From Chitinophagaceae bacterium (GTDB taxonomy: Bacteria > Bacteroidota > Bacteroidia > Chitinophagales > Chitinophagaceae), in NCBI GenBank assembly GCA_016786845.1, contig JAEUVB010000018.1, positions 37,215 to 101,214 of the forward strand: DNA of 64,000 nucleotides. Reading direction: 5' to 3'. The position numbers and the translations under genes were made by a program. Positions 8,288 to 18,300 of the stretch are shown one piece after another; positions within the stretch are counted from its first letter, which is position 1, and each line of letters opens with the position of its first letter. Below the pieces are notes generated by a model. That model saw nothing but the letters and a program-made list of their open reading frames with translations, ran no database searches and had not been told where the DNA came from.

Positions 8288-9952
8288 TTATTCAACCACA
8301 ATTTTACTCACCGCACTACCCACTTTTATATAATACAACCCCTTAGTATAACCACTGATATACATTTCATTTGCATCCGTTTCATAAAGCAGTTGACCAA
8401 TAGCATTGTACAACATTCGCTTTTCTTTACTATTCGTTTTGATATACAGCATCGTACTGGCAGGATTGGGATATACTTTTAAATCTGTATTTACTTTTAT
8501 AATCTCCGGCTCTCCTAAAGGCCAGCACGTAACCCCTAACTCAGGCCCCAGATCATAATCGGGCATATTGGGCGGAGCAGTAAGACCACCTTGTGCATTA
8601 TCGATGCGAAAACATTTTCGGCAGAAGCCACAGGCAGCACCTTTGCTGTTGGGATAATCGATGACGCTAAATTGGGTGAGAGAGCCACCAACTTTTCCGA
8701 TATAGATTCTATTGTTTGGTGCTCTGTATAATTGCCCGTAATCCTCAAAGGCTGCCTGGGTGGTGTCAAATCCATGTTTAACATGGTACCAGGCCAAATT
8801 AGAATCAGGCTGGTTGATCTCATACTGATAGATATTAAACATCTTATCAATATACAGGAAATTATCATTTGGTGAAAAACATACCCCCGTAGAAACACTA
8901 TCCAGAACACCCATGCCATCCCAGTATGAATGGGTAGTGGAATCTATAGGTATATTAAAAATATTCGGATTGATTAACTCACCGCTACATCGATCAAAAT
9001 CCGCTAAAAATAGTTTGCTGCCCGAACCCATTACGGCAGCATATTTCTTGCCGTTCTTACTGAATGCGCTTTGGCCATACACATCACCATAACCCCATTT
9101 TGGCTGAGGAAAACTCTGTGTAAACGGGCCGAAAATACTATCCTTGGTTACCAGAAATCGATAAATTATGTTGTCATTCAGTGCATGTTTTAAAAGCCAC
9201 CAGTCTTTACCATTGCTGTGCTTACATGCCTGCATCATGACCTTAGATAGTTCTATATCTTTTAACAACACTTTATTCTTGACAACCACTTTTCCTGCGC
9301 CTCCATTGAGGTTCATATCCACAATATTGTATCTCAATAAATCAAATGGTGCTTTGTACCCATTCACGTTTGTCCACAGTAAATTGTATAAACTGTCACT
9401 TACGGTTGGAATAAATACATAATACTGTCCGTATGTACCTTTGGGTATAATGATCGATCCTTGCGTTACAGGGAGGAGCGGAAGGGGATTATGCAAATAA
9501 GCTTTTTCGGGCTGCAGGCTGTCCCCATTTTCGATAATATCCCCTTGAGCATTATAAAGTATCATGCCCGTTGTAGACAAAACTATTTCGCCCGTAATAC
9601 TATCGCATATATTGCTATGCGCAATTTGGTACATAAAGGGGGAATTTGGATGCGAAGTATTGAATAATTGACCTTTACTAGGAGCTGAAGATGTTCCATC
9701 AAATTTTGCAAATGACCCATTGAATCCCACAATCCACGTATAGCCGGATTTGTTCTGAGCGAAAACATTAATCGTCACACTTAAAAATATCAACAGAATG
9801 AGATACGGCTTAATTATTCTTCCCGAGTTAGTGTCCCGATCGTAGCTTTTCTCCGGGAGGTTTCGTTTCATGGTGATCATCATATAGGTTGTTTCTTGCG
9901 AACCCTGGATTTGCTTTTCAACCTTTTTCATCATAAACATTTTTTGATCCAA
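8288..9952 (-). CDS. T9SS type A sorted secreted protein, probable beta-propeller
   Basis: 554 residues from the first ATG at 9952. The true start may be an internal Met about 28 codons in (MKRNLPEK), because the hydrophobic signal (YLILLIFLSVTINVFAQ) lies near residues 50-66. The body has propeller-like repeats (e.g. VCFSPNDNFLYI, KNGKKYAAVMGSGSKLF) and a Cys-rich patch ACGFCRKCF. The C-terminus is a type A sorting domain: VYPNPASTMLYI, YNAIGQLLYE, GLYYIKV. It should be exported by Sec, cross the outer membrane by T9SS, and be surface-bound or released. Ligand unknown. It sits alone between two repeat-rich gaps. Confidence 0.85.
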   Translation of the reverse strand: MDQKMFMMKKVEKQIQGSQETTYMMITMKRNLPEKSYDRDTNSGRIIKPYLILLIFLSVTINVFAQNKSGYTWIVGFNGSFAKFDGTSSAPSKGQLFNTSHPNSPFMYQIAHSNICDSITGEIVLSTTGMILYNAQGDIIENGDSLQPEKAYLHNPLPLLPVTQGSIIIPKGTYGQYYVFIPTVSDSLYNLLWTNVNGYKAPFDLLRYNIVDMNLNGGAGKVVVKNKVLLKDIELSKVMMQACKHSNGKDWWLLKHALNDNIIYRFLVTKDSIFGPFTQSFPQPKWGYGDVYGQSAFSKNGKKYAAVMGSGSKLFLADFDRCSGELINPNIFNIPIDSTTHSYWDGMGVLDSVSTGVCFSPNDNFLYIDKMFNIYQYEINQPDSNLAWYHVKHGFDTTQAAFEDYGQLYRAPNNRIYIGKVGGSLTQFSVIDYPNSKGAACGFCRKCFRIDNAQGGLTAPPNMPDYDLGPELGVTCWPLGEPEIIKVNTDLKVYPNPASTMLYIKTNSKEKRMLYNAIGQLLYETDANEMYISGYTKGLYYIKVGSAVSKIVVE

Positions 9953-10063
9953 ACAGAACAGACATTTTATAACTGTCTATCAAAGTTAATATTCTTCTTT
10001 GGTCATTGAGCATTTATTTCATATTCCGGAAGAGGTCTTATTCAGGATGTCGTGTGTCGCAGC

Positions 10064-10107
10064 ATGCGATGAGGAGTTTTTAGTGTTTAATTTTTAGTTT
10101 TTAGTTG
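10064..10107 (+). repeat. 44-bp dispersed repeat, copy 2
   Basis: Same 44 bases as 7870-7913 and 10244-10287. Confidence 0.9.
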
Positions 10108-10193
10108 GGGTGATGTAGAGATAGTTGCGCAATTCAAAACGAGAGATCCCGGTCTGGCTGTTTCCTTATTCCGCAAGCGGAAAGGAAACGAAG

Positions 10194-10346
10194 CCAACCG
10201 GGATGACAGCTCCGTAGGGAGCGCATTATAAGCTTCGCAACCGATGCGATGAGGAGTTTTTAGTGTTTAATTTTTAGTTTTTAGTTGTGGTGGGTGGGCC
10301 AACCGGGATGACAGCTCCGTAGGGAGCGTATTATAAGCTTCGCAAC
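10194..10346 (+). repeat. 48-bp direct repeat pair flanking a 44-bp repeat
   Basis: Blocks at 10194-10241 and 10299-10346 (CCAACCGGGATGACAGCTCC onward, ending in AAGCTTCGCAAC) differ at one base. The third copy of the 44-bp element lies between them (10244-10287). A degraded relative of the 48-bp block follows the 44-bp copy near 7930-7965. Confidence 0.85.
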
Positions 10347-10357
10347 TGAATCGACCC

Positions 10358-10540
10358 GTTGCAAGAGGGAGTTGACTCGTTGCAAGAGCCAGTTGACTCG
10401 TTGCAAGAGCCAGTATACCCATTGCAAGAGCCAGTATACTCGTTGCAAGAGCCAGTATACTCGTTGCAAGAGCCAGTTGACACGTTGCAAGAGCCAGTTG
10501 ACACGTTGCAAGAGCCGGTATACTCATTGCAAGTGCTGCC
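10358..10540 (+). repeat. 21-bp tandem array, 8 full units plus a partial
   Basis: Units start at 10358, 10379, 10400, 10421, 10442, 10463, 10484 and 10505, with a partial unit at 10526-10540. The core TTGCAAGAGCCAG is constant. The tail alternates between TTGAC and TATAC types in the order A A B B B A A B. There are no indels. Not a CRISPR: there are no unique spacers. Confidence 0.95.
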
Positions 10541-10747
10541 TCGCTCTCATGCTCCGCTCTCACTCTGCCCGCCCAGGCGGGATTCAGGGCCCCCGGAACG
10601 GCATCCCGGGCTGAACGAAAACGATCTCGGATGCATAAAAAAATGAAACTCTAAAAAACACCTTCCATTCAGACTTCATGCTGTTTTCCTTCCTTAGATA
10701 CGGCTGAACCATTATCTTTACATTCCTATACAAAATATTCATCTATA

Positions 10748-13700
10748 ATGTCTTATACCCCCAAAAACAAGATTCGAATTGTAACCGCGGCCTCCCTCTT
10801 TGACGGTCACGATGCTTCTATCAATATCATGCGCCGTGTGATGCAGGCCAGTGGCGCCGAGGTCATACACCTGGGGCACGACCGGAGTGTGCAAGATGTG
10901 GTGGACTGTGCCGTTCAGGAAGATGCCAATGCCATAGCCATGACCAGCTATCAGGGCGGACACGTAGAATACCTGAAATACATGTACGACCTGCTGAAGG
11001 AAAAAGGATGCGGTCATATTCGCATCTTTGCCGGTGGCGGAGGGGTGATACTCCCTGAAGAAATCAACGAACTGCATGCATACGGCATCACCCGGGTTTA
11101 TAGTCCGGATGACGGACGCTCCATGGGCCTTCAAGGCATGATCGATGATTTGCTCGAGAAAAGCGATTACCCGACCGGACAAAATCTGAATGGGGAATTC
11201 CTTCACTTACAGGAAAACGACTATAAAAGCATAGCCCGCTGCATCAGTGCCGCCGAGAACTTCCCCGACCTTCCGGAAACCCGGGCCCTCATGCAAAAAG
11301 TGAAAGAGAAAGCCAAGACCTGTAGCATCCCTGTATTGGGCATCACGGGTACGGGCGGAGCAGGCAAGTCATCTCTGGTGGATGAATTGGTGCGACGTTT
11401 TATCCTCGACTTTACAGATAAGAAAATTGCCATCATATCGGTGGACCCCAGTAAACGTAAAACCGGCGGTGCCCTCCTCGGCGATCGTATCCGCATGAAT
11501 GCCATTCGCAGCGAAAGAGTGTTTATGCGCAGCATGGCTACCCGACAAAGCAATCTGGCCCTGAGTAAACATGTACAGGATGCCGTGGATATTTTGAAAG
11601 CCTGTCCCTTCGATCTGATCATCCTGGAGACCAGCGGTATCGGACAAAGTGATACGGAGATCACCGATCACAGCGATGTTTGTCTGTATGTGATGACACC
11701 CGAATACGGAGCCGCCACCCAGCTCGAAAAGATTGACATGCTCGACTTCGCCGACATCATCGCCATCAACAAGTTTGATAAGCGCGGAGCCATGGACGCA
11801 TTGAGGGATGTGAAAAAACAATATCAGCGCAACCACAAACTATTTGATCAGGATGCAGATAGCATGCCGGTATACGGGACCATTGCCAGTCAATTTAATG
11901 ACCCGGGAGCCAATACCTTGTACAAGGCACTCATTGATAAGATCGTGGAAAAAACCGGACAAAAAAATCTGACGACGGATTTTCATGCGGCCAATGAAAT
12001 GAGTGAAAAAATATTTATCATACCTCCGGCCCGCACCCGCTACCTGAGTGAGATAGCCGAAAACAATCGTAAATACGATGCATGGGCCTCCGCTCAAAGC
12101 GCTATTGCACAGAAATTATTTGGTCTGCATAAAACGATAGAAACCTTGCAAGAAAGTAAGGTTGAAGATAAGGACAGACTCATTAAAGAATTGAGACAAG
12201 TAGAACAACAACTCCTGCTCGACTTTGATCCGAAGAACAAACTGATTTTGGATCAATGGAAAGCCAATAAAGAAAATTACCAACAGGAATATTTCATTTA
12301 TAAAGTGCGCGACAAGGAACTTAAAATTAAAACGCATACCGAAAGCCTGAGTCATTCTCAGATTCCTAAAGTAGCCGTGCCGAAGTTTGAAGCCTGGGGT
12401 GAGATCCTTCAATGGGCCTTACAGGAAAACTATCCAGGATCGTTTCCGTACACCGCCGGTATTTATCCTTTTAAAAGAGAAGGTGAAGATCCTACCCGTA
12501 TGTTTGCCGGCGAAGGTGCACCGGAGCGTACCAATAAACGTTTTCACTATGTGAGCCAGGGTTTACCTGCGGCCCGTCTGAGTACGGCCTTCGACAGCGT
12601 GACCCTCTATGGCAATGACCCCGATCACAGACCGGACATCTATGGTAAGATCGGCAATAGCGGTGTGAGCGTTTGTTGTCTCGATGATGCCAAAAAATTG
12701 TATAGTGGTTTCAATCTGGCCGACCCTAAAACTTCGGTGAGTATGACCATCAACGGACCGGCGAGTATCATTGCCGCTTTCTTTATGAATGCCGCCATCG
12801 ATCAGCAATGTGAATTATATATCAAAGCGAACGGTCTTGAAGAAGAAGTGGAAAAAAAGATCGCGGCCATCTATCAGGGGCGCGAACATTTGAGACCGAA
12901 ATATTACAATCATTCGGAAACCGAAAATGGCGGGGAACTACCTAACGGCAATAACGGTCTTGGACTGATGTTGTTGGGCGTAACCGGCGCTGATGTTTTG
13001 CCTGCCGAGATTTATCAAAAAATAAAAGCCGACACCTTGAAGCAAGTGCGCGGTACCGTGCAGGCCGATATCCTGAAAGAAGACCAGGCTCAAAACACCT
13101 GTATCTTCTCCACAGAATTTTCGCTGCGCGTGATGGGTGATGTGCAACAATATTTCATCAATGAAGGGGTGAGAAATTTTTACAGTGTGAGCATCAGCGG
13201 ATATCATATTGCAGAAGCCGGCGCCAACCCGATTTCTCAATTGGCTTTTACCTTAAGCAACGGATTCACCTTTGTAGAATACTACCTGAGCCGGGGTATG
13301 CATATCGACGATTTTGCACCCAATCTTAGCTTCTTCTTCAGCAATGGTGTGGATCCGGAATATAGCGTGATTGGTCGTGTAGCCCGCAGAATTTGGAGCA
13401 AGGCCATGAAGATCAAATACGGCGGCAATGAACGCAGTCAGATGCTGAAATACCATATTCAAACATCAGGCCGCAGTCTGCATGCACAAGAGATCGACTT
13501 CAATGATATCCGGACGACGCTGCAGGCCTTATATGCCATCTACGACAATTGTAATAGTCTGCATACCAATGCTTACGATGAAGCCATTACCACACCGACC
13601 GAAGAGAGTGTACGGCGTGCCATGGCCATACAGCTCATCATCAATAAAGAGCTCGGACTGGCAAAGAATGAAAATCCGTTACAAGGAAGTTTCATCATTG

Positions 13701-14149
13701 AAGAATTGACTGACCTGGTGGAAGAGGCTGTACTCAGTGAGTTTGATCGCATCAGCGAAAGAGGCGGTGTATTGGGTGCCATGGAAACCATGTATCAGCG
13801 GAGTAAGATACAGGAAGAGAGTTTGTACTACGAAACCCTGAAGCATGATGGTCGTTTTCCGATCATTGGTGTGAATACGTTTTTAAGTAAGGACGGCTCC
13901 CCTACCGTATTACCTCAGGAAGTGATTCGCAGTACCACAGAAGAGAAAGAGGCGCAAATCAAAACGGTTCAGAATCTTTGGGAACGCAGTGGTGAAAAAG
14001 GAATGAGCGCCTTACATCATATACAGGAGGTAGCGGTGCGGAATGAAAATATCTTCGAAGCCCTCATGGATACCGTGAAGTATTGCAGTCTGGGTCAGAT
14101 TACCAAAGCCTTGTTTGAGGTAGGCGGGCAGTACAGACGGAGCATGTAA
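10748..14149 (+). CDS. icmF: Fused isobutyryl-CoA-type mutase (B12 domain, MeaB-like GTPase, mutase)
   Basis: 1133 residues, the size of IcmF fusions. Order: cobalamin-binding domain (about 8-140) with DGHDAS and His21 as lower cobalt ligand, then MTSYQGGH and FAGGGGV. Next, the MeaB-like G-protein chaperone with P-loop [12 protein letters not shown] (199-210) and [10 protein letters not shown]. Last, the TIM-barrel mutase (about 540-1133) with [20 protein letters not shown]. In the family, Phe in [10 protein letters not shown] rather than Tyr favours isobutyryl-/butyryl-type substrates over methylmalonyl-CoA. It rearranges the acyl-CoA carbon skeleton using adenosylcobalamin, the GTPase domain guarding cofactor loading. 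Single gene, no linked partner enzyme. Confidence 0.93.
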   Translation: MSYTPKNKIRIVTAASLFDGHDASINIMRRVMQASGAEVIHLGHDRSVQDVVDCAVQEDANAIAMTSYQGGHVEYLKYMYDLLKEKGCGHIRIFAGGGGVILPEEINELHAYGITRVYSPDDGRSMGLQGMIDDLLEKSDYPTGQNLNGEFLHLQENDYKSIARCISAAENFPDLPETRALMQKVKEKAKTCSIPVLGITGTGGAGKSSLVDELVRRFILDFTDKKIAIISVDPSKRKTGGALLGDRIRMNAIRSERVFMRSMATRQSNLALSKHVQDAVDILKACPFDLIILETSGIGQSDTEITDHSDVCLYVMTPEYGAATQLEKIDMLDFADIIAINKFDKRGAMDALRDVKKQYQRNHKLFDQDADSMPVYGTIASQFNDPGANTLYKALIDKIVEKTGQKNLTTDFHAANEMSEKIFIIPPARTRYLSEIAENNRKYDAWASAQSAIAQKLFGLHKTIETLQESKVEDKDRLIKELRQVEQQLLLDFDPKNKLILDQWKANKENYQQEYFIYKVRDKELKIKTHTESLSHSQIPKVAVPKFEAWGEILQWALQENYPGSFPYTAGIYPFKREGEDPTRMFAGEGAPERTNKRFHYVSQGLPAARLSTAFDSVTLYGNDPDHRPDIYGKIGNSGVSVCCLDDAKKLYSGFNLADPKTSVSMTINGPASIIAAFFMNAAIDQQCELYIKANGLEEEVEKKIAAIYQGREHLRPKYYNHSETENGGELPNGNNGLGLMLLGVTGADVLPAEIYQKIKADTLKQVRGTVQADILKEDQAQNTCIFSTEFSLRVMGDVQQYFINEGVRNFYSVSISGYHIAEAGANPISQLAFTLSNGFTFVEYYLSRGMHIDDFAPNLSFFFSNGVDPEYSVIGRVARRIWSKAMKIKYGGNERSQMLKYHIQTSGRSLHAQEIDFNDIRTTLQALYAIYDNCNSLHTNAYDEAITTPTEESVRRAMAIQLIINKELGLAKNENPLQGSFIIEELTDLVEEAVLSEFDRISERGGVLGAMETMYQRSKIQEESLYYETLKHDGRFPIIGVNTFLSKDGSPTVLPQEVIRSTTEEKEAQIKTVQNLWERSGEKGMSALHHIQEVAVRNENIFEALMDTVKYCSLGQITKALFEVGGQYRRSM

Positions 14150-14185
14150 GAAATTAATGTTGAATGGTGAATGCTTAATGTTTAA

Positions 14186-14584
14186 TTATTCAAGCGTGGT
14201 GAAGCTATCATTTTTGATATGAATGACTTTACCGTATTCATTCACCGTGATGTATATCGTGCCGGAAGTAGTTCTTCCGTCGGGGAAACAAAGGCTGCAA
14301 TCCAAAACAATATCTTTATGATTATGCGTGGTTTGATCGATCTCAAACCGAATTTGTGGCAGCAGTTCAAATATTTTATTCCAAGCTTCAATGACTTCGT
14401 TCCGACCATAGATAAAACCGGAATGCAGGGGATACATATTTTTAATAAATGCCGATTCTAAAACAACTTCTTCATCCAGAAAACTACGTATAGAATCTGT
14501 GTTCTTCTGATTCCAGGCTTCCATATAACCCTTCAACATGGTATCGATGACACGATTAAATTCCATGGCAGAATGTTTATTCAA
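14186..14584 (-). CDS. NTF2-like / SnoaL-like small protein
   Basis: 132 residues. The pattern YMEAWNQKNTDSIRSFLDEEVVLES, a central YGRNEVIEAWNKIFELLPQIRFEI and C-terminal beta-strands ending GKVIHIKND fits the SnoaL-like NTF2 fold, a cone-shaped dimer with a small ligand pocket. No signal peptide, so cytoplasmic. The fold says little about function: members include isomerases, cyclases and plain binding proteins. It lies 50 bases downstream of the L,D-transpeptidase gene on the same strand and might share its transcript. Confidence 0.7.
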   Translation of the reverse strand: MNKHSAMEFNRVIDTMLKGYMEAWNQKNTDSIRSFLDEEVVLESAFIKNMYPLHSGFIYGRNEVIEAWNKIFELLPQIRFEIDQTTHNHKDIVLDCSLCFPDGRTTSGTIYITVNEYGKVIHIKNDSFTTLE

Positions 14585-14634
14585 ATCTACTCCACGAAAA
14601 TTACATCATCAAGCACATTAACAAAACCGCCGGC

Positions 14635-15381
14635 TTAAGATTTGGAGATGGTTACCCAGGTATTTTTGTTTCCTGCGGCTTTCACCATTTCATAAAAGAT
14701 GCGACCGTTATCCGGGTGCAAGCGAATGCATCCATGAGAAGCACGTTTGCCTAATTTTTTAATATTACCTTTCGTGGTCCCGTGGATTGCAAATCCTCCG
14801 GAGATAAATACCACATAAGGCATATTGCCCAACCCCATATAGTTGCCTCCCGGGAATTTATTTGAAGTATATTTTTTATACATTCTCCCATCGGGACGTT
14901 TGTCCATTTCGGGTGTTTCTCTCCCTTTGATACCGGTCGACACTTTGAAGGTATCGATCAATTGTCCTTGCACATAGAGATAGAGTTTTTGTTCCGACAG
15001 AATCACATGGGCCCATAGTGCGCATTGTTGTTGCCGGCAATCTTTGGACCTAGTGGTATCCCTTTTAATTTGTGACAAACGGAACAGATATTCAGCGACT
15101 TGTTCATCCCTCAACTGTCGATGGGAACGAGTGACCGTATCTTTAGGCAGGGAAAGTATGGAATCTCTTTTTCGAATGAGATTCAAACTATCCTTTGGCA
15201 GGTCCAGATCATTCAAGGATGCCTTTGGCATTTCATGCGGGATCGTATCCCGACTGACGGGTACATCCGGCACCTTAGGGGTACTTCCACCCTCACTGGC
15301 ACAAGATTGCAAGCTACACAGTGCTATTACATAAATGATATATCTAAACTTAAGGGCGACTGACCGTTCTACTTCCTTCAT
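14635..15381 (-). CDS. L,D-transpeptidase lipoprotein (YkuD domain)
   Basis: 248 residues. Signal peptide with lipobox LQSC (Cys27); a Pro/Asp/Ser-rich linker (30-110); YkuD domain at about 122-246. Catalytic features: His200 in FAIHG and Cys218 in RASHGCIRLHPDNG. It should form 3-3 crosslinks in peptidoglycan or attach proteins to it, from a membrane-anchored periplasmic position. The ATG overlaps the stop of the upstream 1418-residue T9SS gene as TAATG, so the two are translationally coupled. That link to a surface protein is unusual and suggests envelope anchoring (inference). Confidence 0.9.
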   Translation of the reverse strand: MKEVERSVALKFRYIIYVIALCSLQSCASEGGSTPKVPDVPVSRDTIPHEMPKASLNDLDLPKDSLNLIRKRDSILSLPKDTVTRSHRQLRDEQVAEYLFRLSQIKRDTTRSKDCRQQQCALWAHVILSEQKLYLYVQGQLIDTFKVSTGIKGRETPEMDKRPDGRMYKKYTSNKFPGGNYMGLGNMPYVVFISGGFAIHGTTKGNIKKLGKRASHGCIRLHPDNGRIFYEMVKAAGNKNTWVTISKS

Positions 15382-18300
15382 TATTTCTTTTCAAATTTAT
15401 AGAGCGACTCTTTTTTATCGTTTCGAATAAAATAAACGCCAGCACTCAGACCATTGACATTCATTGAGTGAATACCTGCTGTAATGAATTGACGACGTAT
15501 GACTTTACCCTGCACATCCAATAAACTGATGTGCATGTCTTCCTGAGCTTTAATTTGGAGCAGGTCGGTTACAGGATTAGGATAGAGACTCAATTCACCA
15601 TTTATATCATTCTTCACTTCTATGACCCAGGAGTAAACAAACTTACCATCGCGATCCATCATTTTTAATCGATAATAGATCGAAGCCGTTTGATTGGCTT
15701 TGGCCTGAATATCGGTAAATTGATATTGATTCTTGATTTGGTTCTTTGCGGCATGATCACCTACTTTAAAAAAATCCACACCATTCTCCGATCTTTCAAT
15801 GTCAAAATAATCGACATCTGTTTCATTGGCCGTTTCCCATTGAAGTAAATGAGCGGCATCTTGCGTGGTGGCCGTAAATGAAATCAATTGTAAAGGAAGA
15901 GCTGAAAGAGCACCGGGGTTACCTATACCAAAACCTGAGAATCCGGTATTGAATTCTCCGGTAATAGAATATCCATTCAGAAAATTATTTTTGACAATGT
16001 TCGTTGCATATTGTCGCGGTGTGGTAGAATTCGCGAGGGTTATCGAATTGGCTGTTTTAAAGAGGAAGGCATCGTTGGTCCAGGTTCTGCCCTGAGCTTC
16101 AAAACCGTTCTTCTCTGCCGTGGTCACATACAAAGTAATTCTGTAATTTCCGTTGGTATTGTTGTTGGCCGGAACCGCACGATAAGCTTTATCGAAAATT
16201 TTCTTGAGTACATTCGTTTCGCCGGGTAGGAATTGAGCACTAGCGCCGGCACGATCTGTCTCCAGGGTAGTGCATCCATAATCATGTGCACTAAAATTCT
16301 CTATCCTGGCGAGAATATCTCCATCGGGATGATAGAAATAAATATCTTCATTCGGTCCGAGATACTGTTGCTGACTATATAAGGTGTTTTCGATATTTCT
16401 GGCCGTATCCCCACTCACGACAATATTATCGATTCCAATACCCGTAATTCCCACCGCGGCATCATTGACCCAGCGCCAACCCAATAAGAACGAAGTATTG
16501 TTGAGTGATGCCGGCAAGGTAACACTGGCATGTTGTACCGTGTTTGCATTGACCATTTCCGGTGAACCCGGGACAACGGTCCATGAAGGTGTTACTGTAT
16601 TCGTGGAATAAACCAATTCAGCCCAATCATAACCCAATTCAGCTTCGCCGATCCAATCGAAATCAGTTTCCAGATTGACAAAATTGTTTGCATTGACTAA
16701 ACGATAGACAACTGCATTGGATGTCGCGCCATTATCATATCCGCAGCTGTTGGTGGCATTGTTGAAAATTTGCATGGTATAATTATTGATACCTGATGCG
16801 CAAACAAAATTCTTATTACCCCATCGATTGGTATTCGACTGTGCATAGGTCCATGATGCCGGGGGATTGATTCCGCTTTCAAAATTCTCGCTCCAAATAG
16901 TTTTACGCGTTAATAATGGATCATCATGGTTATCAGAAATTCGAACCGTACAAGTATTGACATCTCCTAAAAGCGCATTACCTGAATTGATTACGACGTT
17001 TAGTCGAACAGAATCGATAACCGGCTCATATTGATTATCGTCAAAAATTCGAATGACGACCGGAACATTCAAGGTGCCGGCATTGAAAACAGCAGCCGTC
17101 GATGGGGTCGTAAAACTACCATTGGTGGTGTATTGATAATCTGAACCGGCTACTGCATTACCTAAAGCCACTTGTACGGTCGTATTCACAGTCCCCACAG
17201 GCGGATAAGTACATTTCAAGTTAACCGTGTAATCCTTATATCCACGACAATTGAGCATGTTTTGCGTTTCTTCCTTCACTTGCAATATTCCCGGATTGAA
17301 ATTGATTCTTGGTGTATGTGGAATGACCGTTGTAAATAATCCGCGACCATGTGTCGCAGCTAATAATACATGATCCCATTCGCGATACTTAAACTGTTCT
17401 ACGCGGGTATTCGCCAATCCGCTATTGGTTTGTGTCCAATCGGTGGAAGCACCATTTAAATTGGTGGTACTCCATACACCGAGATCGGTGCCAATAAATG
17501 CCATATCGCTGCTGTCCGGATGAAACATCACACAGCGAACCGGAAGGTCGGGAAGATTACCTTCGACAGAATTCCAATTATCGCCGCCATCGGTAGACTC
17601 CCAAATACTATTCGCACCATAGTTAGATATACACAGGATGAGATGATTGGTATCATTAGACTGAATATCGATATTGGATACAAATAAGCCATTGGTAGTC
17701 GGCAATCCATTGGATTTGTTGATGGCGCTTATGGTACCGGAAGCATTATTGATTTTCAAAACCTTCAAGCTCGAATCGGAACGGTTGGATCCCATCCAAA
17801 CGGTATTGCTATTGATCGGGTTGATCTTAATGGTGCTCACCCTGCGATTTCCAATAACAGATGAAATAGATTTTGTACTGCGGTTATTGGTGGTACCTAC
17901 ATTGGTGATCAATTCATAATTGCCATTCGTAAAGGTTCCGTACATCCGATTATTCTGATGATCGAATGCTGTAGCATTGATAAAATTTCCACTGCCGGAA
18001 TTCCCGGCCATTGAATTAAACGAATTACCGCCATCATTGCTATAGAAGTAATTTGAATAAATGTAGGAAGTGACCTGAATATTCGGGTTGGTTTGATTGA
18101 TATGGCAGTAGGCCCCATCACCTCCGGTAACCGATACCCCATTGCCAATACCGCTTTGGGTCAATCGGTGAGTGCCATTATCTTGCGCTCCTGCAAGAAA
18201 AAAAGATTCTTGTGTAGGATGTAAAGCACAAGCATAATATTGGGTCACATTGTATCCTTGATTTCTTTCAACGAAAGAAACCCCGGCATTCGTGGTTCTA

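Larger units (their letters stand above)
9953..10747. other. Gene-free repeat-rich gap upstream of icmF
   Basis: About 800 bases. It contains two copies of the 44-bp repeat, a 48-bp direct repeat (10194-10241 and 10299-10346, offset 105 bp), a 21-bp tandem array (10358-10540), then about 200 bases of ordinary sequence before icmF. ORFs in the array are open only because 21 is a multiple of three. No cobalamin riboswitch-like fold was recognised in front of icmF. Confidence 0.6.

Noticed and set aside
10358..10540. CRISPR array
   Set aside because: Units are contiguous 21-mers with no unique spacers and there are no cas genes. The same applies to 38989-39324.
10267..10646. Several overlapping ORFs on both strands with heptapeptide repeats
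   Set aside because: They are open only because the 21-bp tandem repeat has no stops in several frames; all frames look equally coding and none has a signal or domain.
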